The position numbers and the translations under genes were made by a program. A stretch of DNA of 64,000 nucleotides from Novipirellula galeiformis (GTDB taxonomy: Bacteria; Planctomycetota; Planctomycetia; Pirellulales; Pirellulaceae), in contig NZ_SJPT01000010.1 of NCBI RefSeq assembly GCF_007860095.1, positions 124,001 through 188,000 of the forward strand, in the 5' to 3' direction. The notes beneath the pieces are model-generated. The model was not told where the DNA came from. It searched no databases and was given only the letters and a program-made list of their open reading frames with translations. Shown one piece after another: positions 45,250 through 53,904 of this stretch (within the stretch, counting starts at the first letter, position 1; every line of letters starts with the position of its first letter).

Positions 45250-47096
45250 GAGCCAAGCTGGGATTGTTGGAGGAATTGGTCGCGAAGCACGCGGCGCATC
45301 ACTTTATTGGAAGTGGTACGTGGTAGCGCGTCGATAAAAACGAGATCGTGGATTTTGAACAAGGGATTCAATTCTCGACGGATCGCACACTGCATGTGCT
45401 CCATCATCGAGGCTTTGTCCTGCGGGTGTCCTTGAGCCGCGACGACATACACGACCAAACGACTCGGACCGCCACCAGGAGCCACAGCGATCGCAGCGGT
45501 TTCGGAGACCCCCTGGGCGGTTTGCAACACCCGTTCGATTTCAGCGGAGCTGACCTTGATGCCCCCCAAATTCATCGTGTCATCGGCGCGTCCCAAGGCG
45601 CGCCAACCGCCGCCGGGAAGCCGCTCCATTTGGTCACCATGACGCCGCAACCGTTCCCCATTAGGCCCCTTCGGGGTGTCGGCATAGTAGGCTTCGTGAT
45701 GGTCCTTGTTCATCAGCGTCGTGGAGCATCCGATCGAAGGCGGGACCAAAAACACCTCGCCACTGTCGGCCGGTTCACCGGCCTCATTGAGGATCACCAT
45801 GTCTAACCCCAACGTGGGTGTGTTGAATTCCGCAGCCACACAGGGCCGCGCGAGGACATTCGTGATGTAGCCACCACCAATCTCGGTTCCGCCACAATAT
45901 TCGATGATCGGGCGGCCCTCGGCTTGTTCCATCAACCAACGCATGTCACCAACGTCCGAGCACTCACCGGTCGAACTGAACAATCGGATGGAGGACCAAT
46001 CCAGCCCCTCAGTCGCTCCGGTCGCACGCCAGGTTTTCACCAGGCTGGGGACGACACCGAGCATCGTGGTACGCGAGTCTTGGACGAAGCGACAAAACTC
46101 GGCGCCCGTCGGAGCGCCGCAATACAGTCCCATCGTGGCGCGGTTCAAGAGGCTAGAGAAAATCAACCATGGCCCCATCATCCACCCAATGTTCGTCGGC
46201 CAAACCACGACGTCACCGGGGCGAACGTCATGATGAAAATGCGAGTCGGCGGCACATTTCAACGGGGTGGTTTGAGTCCACGGAATGACCTTCGGTTCGC
46301 CGGTCGTGCCCGAAGAAAAGAGGATATTCAGCGGCGCCGAGGGGTCTTGAACGACCACGGGAGCGGCATCCGCATCGCCTAGGAAATCGCTCCACCGACA
46401 ATCGATCTCGCGCATTTCCACTCCCTCGTCGTCTCCGATCACGATCGCCAGAGGTGCCTCGGCCTCCTTCACGCTGGCGTAAAGCGGATGGGATTTGCCA
46501 CCGCGGCGGATGACGTCTTGAGTAAAGATCCCCACGGCGTTGGAAAGTTCGAGACGCGTGCTGACCTCCTTGGGACGAAAACTATCCGCGATACTGACGG
46601 CGACACATCCAGCCCACAAAATGCCCAGATAGATCGCCACACACTCGGGCGTCATCGGCATCATGATCGCCACCGCGTCGCCGGGCGTGAACCCACATCG
46701 GACCAACCCAGAGGCAACGCGAGCAGACATCGTTTTCAATTCACCCACGGTGATCACCGAGAGCTCGCCACCCTCGGCGCGATACACGATCGCCGGGGAA
46801 TCCGCCGGAGCGGAAAAACAGCTTTCGACAATGTTCATCTTCGCGCCCGGAAACCAACTCGGCGATTCCACTCCGCCGGAAAGGTCGAGCACGCGATCAT
46901 AGGGCTGGTGAAATTGAATGCCCAACCGATCGATCACGGCGGCCCAATAACGCTCACGCTCGTGCACCGACCAGGCATGCAGGTCGCCATAAGAATCGAC
47001 CGCCGCATGCCGCATCAACCAACCCACGTTGGTGTCGACAAGGGATTCGGGCGTTGGGGTCCAGACGCCAGCGGAGTTTGCTTTAACGGTTTTCAT
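45246..47096 (-). CDS. AMP-forming acyl-CoA synthetase (probably acetoacetyl-CoA)
   Basis: 616 residues from the ATG at 47096, which overlaps the thiolase stop (ATGA). An acetyl-CoA-synthetase-like N-terminal cap (about 30-95) precedes the AMP-binding domain. ILFSSGTTGEPKVIPWT is the P-loop, GGTEIGGGYI the A5 motif, MNLGGIKVSSAEIERVL the hinge region and TTSNKVMRRVLRD the catalytic-lysine motif. The enzyme activates a carboxylate with ATP and CoA. The flanking dehydrogenase and thiolase argue for acetoacetate as substrate; similar plant AAE17/18-type enzymes are of uncertain specificity, so this remains an inference. Confidence 0.85.
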   Translation of the reverse strand: MKTVKANSAGVWTPTPESLVDTNVGWLMRHAAVDSYGDLHAWSVHERERYWAAVIDRLGIQFHQPYDRVLDLSGGVESPSWFPGAKMNIVESCFSAPADSPAIVYRAEGGELSVITVGELKTMSARVASGLVRCGFTPGDAVAIMMPMTPECVAIYLGILWAGCVAVSIADSFRPKEVSTRLELSNAVGIFTQDVIRRGGKSHPLYASVKEAEAPLAIVIGDDEGVEMREIDCRWSDFLGDADAAPVVVQDPSAPLNILFSSGTTGEPKVIPWTQTTPLKCAADSHFHHDVRPGDVVVWPTNIGWMMGPWLIFSSLLNRATMGLYCGAPTGAEFCRFVQDSRTTMLGVVPSLVKTWRATGATEGLDWSSIRLFSSTGECSDVGDMRWLMEQAEGRPIIEYCGGTEIGGGYITNVLARPCVAAEFNTPTLGLDMVILNEAGEPADSGEVFLVPPSIGCSTTLMNKDHHEAYYADTPKGPNGERLRRHGDQMERLPGGGWRALGRADDTMNLGGIKVSSAEIERVLQTAQGVSETAAIAVAPGGGPSRLVVYVVAAQGHPQDKASMMEHMQCAIRRELNPLFKIHDLVFIDALPRTTSNKVMRRVLRDQFLQQSQLGS

Positions 47097-48244
47097 GACG
47101 GACGCTCCACAACCACGGCACATCCCATTCCACCACCGACGCACAACGATGCTAGACCGCGACCTGGCTGGCGATGTGCCAAATGAACCAGCAGCCGCGC
47201 CCCGCTGGCTCCGATCGGGTGCCCCAATGCGATCGCGCCGCCATCGGGATTCACCTTCGCTTCGTCCAGGTCGAGTTCTTTGATACAAGCGAGCGATTGG
47301 GAAGCAAACGCTTCATTAAGTTCGATCATGTCGAAATCTCGCGCGTCGACGCCGAGCTTTCGCACCGCGTGGACCGGGCCCATTCCCATCAGCGAAGGCT
47401 CGCAACCGGCCGCCGCAGTCGCGGTCAGCACCATCATCGGCTGCAACCCACACTCGCGGCCCCATTGTTCGTCACAGAGCAGCAGCAGTGCCGCGCCATC
47501 GTTGATCCCCGAAGCGTTGCCGGCCGTTACCGTACCCTCTTTCTTAAACATCGGTGCCAGCGACGAGAGTTTTTCATACGTCGTGCCCGGTCGTGGATGC
47601 TCGTCCGCATCGAGCCCATCGACCGCAACGATTTCCGAGTGAAAATGGCCAGCGTTTAGGGCCGCCGCACATCGCGACTGACTGGTCGCGGCAAAACGGT
47701 CTTGGGACTCGCGTGAGATCCCGTGCAACTCCGCCACACGCTCCGCCGTCAATCCCATGTGCTCGCTGCTGAAGGCATCGGTCAATCCGTCGCGTAACAA
47801 CGAATCGACGAGCACGCCATCACCAAGTTTGTAGCCACCGCGGGCACGCGGTAACAAATACGGGGCGTTGGACATCGATTCGGTTCCACCGCACAACACC
47901 ATCCGCGCTGAACCGTGTTGGATCGATTGAGCCGCCAGCATCACCGCTTGCATGCCTGAGGCACACATCATGTTGACCGTGAACGCGGGCACTTCCATCG
48001 GCAACCCCAATCCAACGCCCACTTGTCGAGCGACGTTCATTCCCAAGCCTGCACCGAGCACATTTCCAATGATAACGGAGTCAATCCGGTGAGGATCGAT
48101 GCCTGCGATTACCTCGCGCCCCGCAGCGACCGCTAAATCGACCGCAGAATGTTTGGCCAGCGCCCCAAGTAACCGCCCCTGAGGTGTACGTTTTGCCGCG
48201 ACGATCCAGACGGCGTTGCTACGGTTTGTCAACTTTTTACTCAC
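47093..48244 (-). CDS. Acetyl-CoA C-acetyltransferase (thiolase)
   Basis: 383 residues from the GTG at 48244; 70 upstream codons are open only because they pass through repeat A, and are not part of the protein. The thiolase catalytic residues are complete: Cys94 in NMMCASGMQA, His342 in GHPIGASGAR and Cys368 in CVGGGMG. It cleaves acetoacetyl-CoA to two acetyl-CoA, or makes it in reverse. As the first gene of the operon it closes the route 3-hydroxybutyrate, acetoacetate, acetoacetyl-CoA, acetyl-CoA encoded here. The ATGA overlap with the CoA synthetase supports coupling. Confidence 0.9.
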   Translation of the reverse strand: MSKKLTNRSNAVWIVAAKRTPQGRLLGALAKHSAVDLAVAAGREVIAGIDPHRIDSVIIGNVLGAGLGMNVARQVGVGLGLPMEVPAFTVNMMCASGMQAVMLAAQSIQHGSARMVLCGGTESMSNAPYLLPRARGGYKLGDGVLVDSLLRDGLTDAFSSEHMGLTAERVAELHGISRESQDRFAATSQSRCAAALNAGHFHSEIVAVDGLDADEHPRPGTTYEKLSSLAPMFKKEGTVTAGNASGINDGAALLLLCDEQWGRECGLQPMMVLTATAAAGCEPSLMGMGPVHAVRKLGVDARDFDMIELNEAFASQSLACIKELDLDEAKVNPDGGAIALGHPIGASGARLLVHLAHRQPGRGLASLCVGGGMGCAVVVERPS

Positions 48245-48330
48245 TCGCGTTCTTGACTTAAAATGTGGGGTGGGTGCGGGAATCCCGGCTCGGCGGCTTA
48301 AGCATGGTTGCACTTGCAACCTTCGCTGCC

Positions 48331-48460
48331 CCGCTTTGAAGTTGCTTTTTTCATAACCCGATGCGTCAGCGAGGGAACATGACGCTCGACTCGGTCCCTC
48401 GCTGACGCTTCGGGTTATATTTTGTTGGAAAAAACGGCAAAACCGCAACTTCAAAACGCG
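48331..48460. repeat. Dispersed repeat family A, copy 4 (best preserved)
   Basis: Outer arms CCCCGCTTTGAAGTTGC (48331-48347) and CGCAACTTCAAAACGCG (48444-48460). The inner palindrome is 48353-48418 with arms ATAACCCGATGCGTCAGCGA and TCGCTGACGCTTCGGGTTAT, one mismatch. It lies just upstream of the thiolase operon and could influence its leader. Confidence 0.88.
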
Positions 48461-49238
48461 TTAGCAGGGGATTCGATCCCACGTCGATAACAGGTCAATC
48501 ATTCACCAACTGTTTTGAACTTTCGAAACAGACCGTTTTTTCAGTGAAGACAACATAACGATCTGCGCAGGGCTCGTGTGCTTGGGAGAGAGATTCTTGA
48601 TCAAAACGGTTTGTAATTTTGACCCACATGACATCACAGTAGAAGTTCGCAACCGAATTTGCCCCCGCTCGTTTGCCAGATGATTCTAGCCGATCGCAAG
48701 CGTCGCTGGGTGTCTCAGCTTGTTTTCTTCAAGCGGAAGTTCATCTCGCTTGTCATCCGTGTTATTCTAGGAAGCGACGGAAACAAGTTCACCGATTCAA
48801 TCGTCGTGGCATGATGCATGTGGCTTGAGGTTATAGCGCCGCTTCACTTTTACGCACGCTTCGCTACGGAAGTTTGCAGTGCAGCGCCGAATTCAACGAC
48901 GATTTTAACGATGAACGAATCCGCACCACGTCCCCACCATGCAGCCCTTCCTAGCGTTTGCCGCACCGCTTGTCATTCCCACCCAGGTTAGTGCGAGAAA
49001 CGTTGCTGGCGAGACCGTCCCGCGGACTCGGGCATCTGGAAAGACACCGGGACTTCACAAGGAAACTGGTCCGCGGAGGTCACCCGATCAAACGAATCGA
49101 TTGGGACGCGGTGATCGCATTGCGTCGCTGAGCACTCCACAACCCAACGTCAAGCCCACACCCTAACGTTAAGATCGCGGAGCGATCAACGACACTGTAT
49201 TACCTGCCTTGATTCTCCTTTAATTTTGAGACCCCAAC
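48461..49238. other. Divergent spacer without a confident gene
   Basis: This lies between the thiolase operon (-) and the SGNH hydrolase (+). A 75-codon frame at 48939-49166 looks like chance. A fragment resembling the right flank of repeat A (GGTTATAGCGCCGCTTCAC) is at about 48829-48848. The 21-bp palindromic element recurs at 49173-49193. Confidence 0.45.
49173..49193. repeat. 21-bp palindromic element, third copy (inverted)
   Basis: GATCGCGGAGCGATCAACGAC is the exact reverse complement of the copy at 9734-9754. It lies 45 bases upstream of the SGNH hydrolase start. Confidence 0.75.
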
Positions 49239-50411
49239 ATGATGCGTCTTGCTTTCGCGGTTTTACTGCTCTTCAGCGTGACCCCGGCTTGGGGCGAGCA
49301 GAAACAGTCTGAATTACAGTTAACTCTGCCGCCGGAAATCTATGCCGTCACCGGAGTGCCGACCCATATCTACTTCGATAACATCGTGTTGACACAATCG
49401 CCGACGGACTATCGATTCGAAGTGACTTGCGACGTTGGCGAAAGTGCCGATCGACGTTGGGAATTGACGCCCACCGCCCAAGACGTTGGGGATCATCCAC
49501 TGCGCGTGGCCGTTTACTCCGCTGACAACAAATTGTTGGAATCAAAGTCGAGCGTCTTGAAGGTGATTCCCGATGACGACCCGCAGCAGCATGATCCGAT
49601 TCGGCTTTTGATTATCGGAGACAGTCTGACGCACGCATCGGCCTATCCCAACGAAATCGCTCGTTTGCTTTCACGGCAAAACAATCCGAAATGGACGATG
49701 CTGGGAACCCACAAGCCATCGTCAGCCGCCGAGGGCGTTGTTCATGAAGGGTACGGCGGTTGGACTTGGGCTAATTTTGTGACCAAGTATGAACCCAATC
49801 CCGATGGCAGTTATGCCAAACGCAGCAGTCCGTTTTTGTTCCTCGACGAGAACGCTAAACCGCAATTAAATCTGACTCGTTATTTCCAAGAGCATTGTGA
49901 CGACCAACGCCCCGACTACGTCATCATCAAGCTCGGCATCAACGATTGCTTCTCAGCCCCGGTGAATGATCGCGCAGGCATGGACGCCCGCATCGATACA
50001 GTGTTCGGGTTTGCCGATACGTTGCTGGCCGCGATCCGCGAGGCTGCGCCCCAAGCACACATTGGCATCTGTTTGACCACGCCCGGAAATGATCGCCCCG
50101 AAGCGTTCAAGGCCAACTACAAGGATCGGTACACACGTTGGGGATGGAAGCAGATTCAACATCATTTGGTTCAACGCCAAATGATGTACGTGTCGGAAAA
50201 GCAGGATCCAATGATCACGATCCTGCCCACCGAGTTGAACCTCGACCCCATCGATGGCTACCCTAACAACAATGCGGTGCATCCCAATACCGCGGGGTAC
50301 AAACAGATCGGCGCAAGTGTCTATGCCTGGCTGAAATGGAAGCTTGCAAACGCCCAGCCCGCCTCCCCAGCTGCCGAGTCGCCAGCTGCCGCATCCGTAG
50401 GCGCCGAATAA
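49239..50411 (+). CDS. Exported SGNH/GDSL hydrolase
   Basis: 390 residues with a signal peptide to about residue 19. An N-terminal beta-sandwich-like region (about 25-115) precedes the esterase fold. The four SGNH blocks are visible: IIGDSLTHAS with Ser129, the Gly in HEGYGGWTW, the Asn in LGINDCF, and the Asp/His pair in NAVHPNTAGY. Family members deacetylate or deacylate carbohydrates and lipids. The C-terminus ends in an Ala/Pro/Ser-rich tail. It is followed on the same strand by a GH43/32-like protein, suggesting joint action on a glycan (inference). Confidence 0.87.
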   Translation: MMRLAFAVLLLFSVTPAWGEQKQSELQLTLPPEIYAVTGVPTHIYFDNIVLTQSPTDYRFEVTCDVGESADRRWELTPTAQDVGDHPLRVAVYSADNKLLESKSSVLKVIPDDDPQQHDPIRLLIIGDSLTHASAYPNEIARLLSRQNNPKWTMLGTHKPSSAAEGVVHEGYGGWTWANFVTKYEPNPDGSYAKRSSPFLFLDENAKPQLNLTRYFQEHCDDQRPDYVIIKLGINDCFSAPVNDRAGMDARIDTVFGFADTLLAAIREAAPQAHIGICLTTPGNDRPEAFKANYKDRYTRWGWKQIQHHLVQRQMMYVSEKQDPMITILPTELNLDPIDGYPNNNAVHPNTAGYKQIGASVYAWLKWKLANAQPASPAAESPAAASVGAE

Positions 50412-50482
50412 TTCATTGCCAGCAGGGCAGGGAAATCAAAGCTTGGTTTCCCTGCCTCCCATCCACCTTCTCACTCCCCCCC

Positions 50483-52300
50483 ATGAACCGCACTTCTATG
50501 AATGCCGTCCGTTTACAGTCCTCCGCCGCGGTGATCTTGCTCAGCGTTTTATTCGTTGCGTCGCCGACAGGCACGGCGTCGGAGATCACGCTTCGCCAAC
50601 GTTCTCGAGTCTCGGTGCCCGAGGCACACCAGGCCGTTGCTGTCGATGCGTCCTCGTTTTATGCAATCTCCAATCGCACGATTGGCCGTTACGAGAAAGA
50701 AACCTTCCGTCCGTTGGCAAAATGGACCGCTCCCGACGACTCTCCCGTCATCCACCTCAATAGTGGTATCGTGGTCGACGGTCGGCTGTATTGTGCCAAC
50801 TCGAATTGGCCTAAGTCCCCGCTCAAAAACTCAATCGAGATTTTTTCTGCCGAAACACTTGAACCTGTTGAGCGAAAAGAGTTCGACGAAAACGAAGGGG
50901 CCATCAACTGGGTCGAACGGCATCGCGGATCGTGGTGGATTGCGTTCGCATTTTATGGCGAGGCAAACGTCCGTCGCACCCATCTGGTTCGCTACGACGA
51001 CCAGTGGCAAAAGACGGGATCGTGGACATTTCCGGAATCCGTCATTGAGCGATTTCTGCCCAATAGTAATTCAGGGGGCGCATTTGGACCCAATGGACGC
51101 TTGTTCGTGACCGGCCATGACCACGCGGAGTTGTATGTGTTGACCTTGCCCGAGACCAACGGCGAACTCAATCACATCGCCACGGTCCCCGCTCCGATCG
51201 CCGGTCAAGGAATTGCCTGGGACCGCAGCGATATCGGCACCTTGTTTGGAATCGTGCGTAGCAGCCATGAAGTGGTCACGATGCGGTTATCTCACCGCGA
51301 CGAATATGCGGCGCTGAAACAACCGGTCCAGTGGGTTCGAAACGAGAACAATCCAGTGCTTCCGCCGCGTAAAGGTGAATTCGATTCCTCACGAGTGATG
51401 AATCCGTGGGTCGTGCGTGCCGATGAAACGTATCGAGTGTTTTACTCCGGTGGCATCAACGGTAAAAAGCAGCGCATCGGATTCGCCACTGCCCCGATCA
51501 ATGATCTCACCCAATGGGATCGGGTGGGGCCGCTATTCGAAAACGGCGGCAAAGGATCGTTCGATGCGAATTGGTCGGTGCTACCGCATGTCGTCCAAAT
51601 CAGTGACGACCGTTGGCATCTCTATTACACCGGCAACGCTGGAAAAGGAACGGGATTGAGTTCGTTTATCGGGATCGGAATGGCGACCAGTTCCGATGGC
51701 AAGACGTGGTCTCGTACCAGCGATCAACCTGTGCTAGCCCGCAGCGGTGAACACGGTGACCCTGATGCGATCGGGATCGCCGGAGGATCGGTATTGCAGG
51801 TGCGTCAAAAGGACGGATCAACCCAGTGGCGGTTCTACTACACCGGTTGCCCGACGACGGGAAAGAGCCACGCATTGCATCAGCAAAAGACCATCTGTTT
51901 GGCTGTCTCCGACGATGCCATCCACTGGGAAAAACGTGGAGCGGTGCTGCTGCGTGATCCCGAGCGTGACTACGAAGACATCGCGGTTGCCGGTCCCGTG
52001 GTCCACCAGGAACCCGATGGAACGTTTCGCATGTGGTATTCCGCAATCGGATCACGATGGGGATTCTATTCGATTTGTTACGCCGAATCCGACGATGGAA
52101 TGCACTGGCGTCGCGGTACAAAATCCGACGACAATCTGCAACTAACCCCTACCGGCGACGGCTGGGAGAAACAAATGGTGGAATACCCAACGGTCATTCG
52201 CGAGGGAGAGCACTTGCGAATGTTCTATTGCGGAAACGGTTATGGAAACACTGGCATCGGCACGGCGGTATCGAAGCCGAACACCGACACCGCTCGCTGA
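50483..52300 (+). CDS. Exported GH43/GH32-like propeller protein
   Basis: 605 residues from the ATG at 50483. A signal peptide (about 1-30) is followed by a first propeller-like half (about 35-290), then a five-bladed glycosidase-like half. NPVLPPRKGEFDSSRVMNPWVV, YRVFYSGGINGKKQRIGFATA, WHLYYTGNAGKGTGLSSFIGIGMATSSDGKTW, FRMWYSAIGSRWGFYSICYAESDDG and LRMFYCGNGYGNTGIGTA are repeats of the GH43/32/68/130 clan. Which acidic residues are catalytic is not settled, so activity is uncertain. It follows the SGNH esterase gene by 71 bases. Confidence 0.8.
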   Translation: MNRTSMNAVRLQSSAAVILLSVLFVASPTGTASEITLRQRSRVSVPEAHQAVAVDASSFYAISNRTIGRYEKETFRPLAKWTAPDDSPVIHLNSGIVVDGRLYCANSNWPKSPLKNSIEIFSAETLEPVERKEFDENEGAINWVERHRGSWWIAFAFYGEANVRRTHLVRYDDQWQKTGSWTFPESVIERFLPNSNSGGAFGPNGRLFVTGHDHAELYVLTLPETNGELNHIATVPAPIAGQGIAWDRSDIGTLFGIVRSSHEVVTMRLSHRDEYAALKQPVQWVRNENNPVLPPRKGEFDSSRVMNPWVVRADETYRVFYSGGINGKKQRIGFATAPINDLTQWDRVGPLFENGGKGSFDANWSVLPHVVQISDDRWHLYYTGNAGKGTGLSSFIGIGMATSSDGKTWSRTSDQPVLARSGEHGDPDAIGIAGGSVLQVRQKDGSTQWRFYYTGCPTTGKSHALHQQKTICLAVSDDAIHWEKRGAVLLRDPERDYEDIAVAGPVVHQEPDGTFRMWYSAIGSRWGFYSICYAESDDGMHWRRGTKSDDNLQLTPTGDGWEKQMVEYPTVIREGEHLRMFYCGNGYGNTGIGTAVSKPNTDTAR

Positions 52301-52324
52301 CACGCGTCGCAGCAGCGCGTCTTT

Positions 52325-52404
52325 CATAACCCGGAGCGTATGCGAGGGACCGCCTTGGACGGTGGCACGACTAGATCCCTCGCTGACGCGTTTTGAAGTT
52401 GCGA
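52325..52404. repeat. Dispersed repeat family A, truncated copy 5
   Basis: The left half (CATAACCCGGAGCGTATGCGAGGGAC) and part of the right stem (TCCCTCGCTGACGC) are present. The expected TTCGGGTTAT end is replaced by GTTTTGAAGTTGCG, the outer-arm sequence, as if two copies had recombined. Confidence 0.7.
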
Positions 52405-52508
52405 TTTTGTATGTATTCCGGGCCGATAGCCCGGCAATCTGCCTCGCCTCCGCCCAACGGGCTGCTGATTATCCACAAAGACGATTACGCCGGAGGCGTC
52501 AGCAGAGA

Positions 52509-52544
52509 TTAGCCGGCGGCCGAGCGAAGCGAAAACCGCCGGAA
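52509..52544. repeat. Dispersed structured repeat family C, copy 2 (core)
   Basis: TTAGCCGGCGG-CCGAGCGAAGCGAAAA-CCGCCGG matches the middle block of the copy at 39351-39389, with compensatory change in the stem (GGCGG/CCGCC here, GGTGG/CCACC there). Confidence 0.65.
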
Positions 52545-52628
52545 ACCAATCGAAACGTAAACGCCGACCCCGAAAGAGACCGCTGACGTAGTCGCGTTGC
52601 GCGTCGTCGAGGAAACGTAAAACAAGAA

Positions 52629-52762
52629 ACACCCTCCCTTCTGAGAGGGTCGCGAGGAACGAGCGGGGAGGGCTTTAGGCGTTCGTGGCTCGTCTGTAAC
52701 GTTTCTAAACCAACCTAAGCCCTCCCCTCGCTTAGGCTCGACCCTCCCATTTGGGAGGGTGT
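52629..52762. repeat. 134-bp nested inverted repeat
   Basis: The outer ends ACACCCTCCC (52629-52638) and GGGAGGGTGT (52753-52762) are exact inverted repeats. Each half contains its own hairpin (CCCTCCC..GAGAGGG and ACCCTCCC-ATTT-GGGAGGGT), and a second arm pair GGGAGGGCTTTAGG/CCTAAGCCCTCCC. It is non-coding, between convergent genes. Confidence 0.85.
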
Positions 52763-52872
52763 GATGCTACTAAGTCAGCAGTCTCCGAAGGAGGTCACAG
52801 ATCCATCATCATGGATATTGCGACCCGTCGTGATCGGATGCGGAACCGACCTTGTTCACGCCAAGGTCGTGA

Positions 52873-53784
52873 TCATTGCCCTGCGGATTGTGGTGCCCGC
52901 GAGGCCGTTTGGCTGGCGGCAATCACAAATTCGAACGCCCGCTTCGTGTCGTCGTAGCTGGTGGTGTGCCCGACCTCGGGGCGATGGATACTGAGCAATT
53001 TCGTAGGCTGTTTGCGGAGACTTTCGACGAGCCGCAGAACACTTTCCGGCGGCACCGACTCATCTCGGCCTCCGGTCGTCGCCGCGAATGGCATCGTGAA
53101 CTTCTCGGGGAAGAACTCCGCACTGCGCTTGCGATATTCCTCGGGAACTTCCTGCTTCGACCCGCCAAAGGATTTGCTGATCGCGTCTTGGAAGCGTTCG
53201 TACTCGACATGGTTCGCGGTCCCATTGATGGCAACGACGCCGTCAACCAACTCGGGATGCAATGCGGCAAACGTCAGCGCGGAACTGCCCCCCATCGATG
53301 CGCCCGACACGATCAAACGTTCCACTTGATACTGTTTCTTCAGGATGCGAATGATCTGCAACAGATCGGCTTCGGCGGCCGGCCCCATCCACGATGTCTT
53401 CGCTCGGTAGTCAGGTGTGATCATCAGCATCCCGTTTGCGGCCGCAGCGTCACGTGCCGCTCGGCACTCACCTCGCATCTGAGTGGCAAATTGCCAACGG
53501 TCTGAACCGTGTCCATGCAACACGATCAACACCGAAATCGGCTTGTCCGCTGCAAATTGATGCGGCGTCAGCTCGACGTACTTTTGCTCACTTCCGTCGT
53601 AATCCGCCGTGAACGTTCGATCGACGATCGCCGCAAACGGAGACGCTTTGTCTTCGGCAAACGCCATTGATGGCGCCAACAATGCGATACAAACGCTGGC
53701 GAGCGCGAAAGGCCGCAAGGATCGTTGGACATGTTCAACCAATGCCTTCGCTTTCAACCGCTTCAAACGCCATGAACTTGGCAT
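52873..53784 (-). CDS. Exported alpha/beta hydrolase (esterase/PHB depolymerase-like)
   Basis: About 303 residues from the ATG at 53784; the frame is open to 53853 and the true start is uncertain. A hydrophobic export signal lies near residues 24-43 (PFALASVCIALLAPSMAFA). The catalytic set is VLHGHGSD (oxyanion), GASMGGSSAL (nucleophile Ser), TGGRDESVPPES (Asp) and RPEVGHTTSYDD (His). The layout resembles acetyl-xylan or feruloyl esterases and PHB depolymerases. It lies 120 bases downstream of the enolase-superfamily gene on the same strand and may belong to that unit. Confidence 0.8.
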   Translation of the reverse strand: MPSSWRLKRLKAKALVEHVQRSLRPFALASVCIALLAPSMAFAEDKASPFAAIVDRTFTADYDGSEQKYVELTPHQFAADKPISVLIVLHGHGSDRWQFATQMRGECRAARDAAAANGMLMITPDYRAKTSWMGPAAEADLLQIIRILKKQYQVERLIVSGASMGGSSALTFAALHPELVDGVVAINGTANHVEYERFQDAISKSFGGSKQEVPEEYRKRSAEFFPEKFTMPFAATTGGRDESVPPESVLRLVESLRKQPTKLLSIHRPEVGHTTSYDDTKRAFEFVIAASQTASRAPQSAGQ

Positions 53785-53904
53785 CGATCGCACGAGCTTC
53801 ACGAACCGGATCGATGGGTGACATTGACTTTTTGTACGCATAATTCTCAACAAGGTGCAACGAAGGAGAGGAATCAGAAAACCGTTCGCCAGGAAGCAAT
53901 CACG

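Noticed and set aside
48244-48454. N-terminal 70-codon extension of the thiolase
   Set aside because: It is encoded by the inner palindrome of repeat A (TRSVSEGP) and adjoining spacer; thiolase homology starts only after the GTG at 48244.
48939-49166. 75-codon plus-strand frame starting with a hydrophobic stretch
   Set aside because: The apparent signal peptide is short, the remainder is Arg/Pro/Thr-rich and there is no ribosome site.
52629-52762. Possible CRISPR repeat or riboswitch in the inverted-repeat block
   Set aside because: There is only one nested palindrome with no regular spacing, no cas genes and no conserved riboswitch core.
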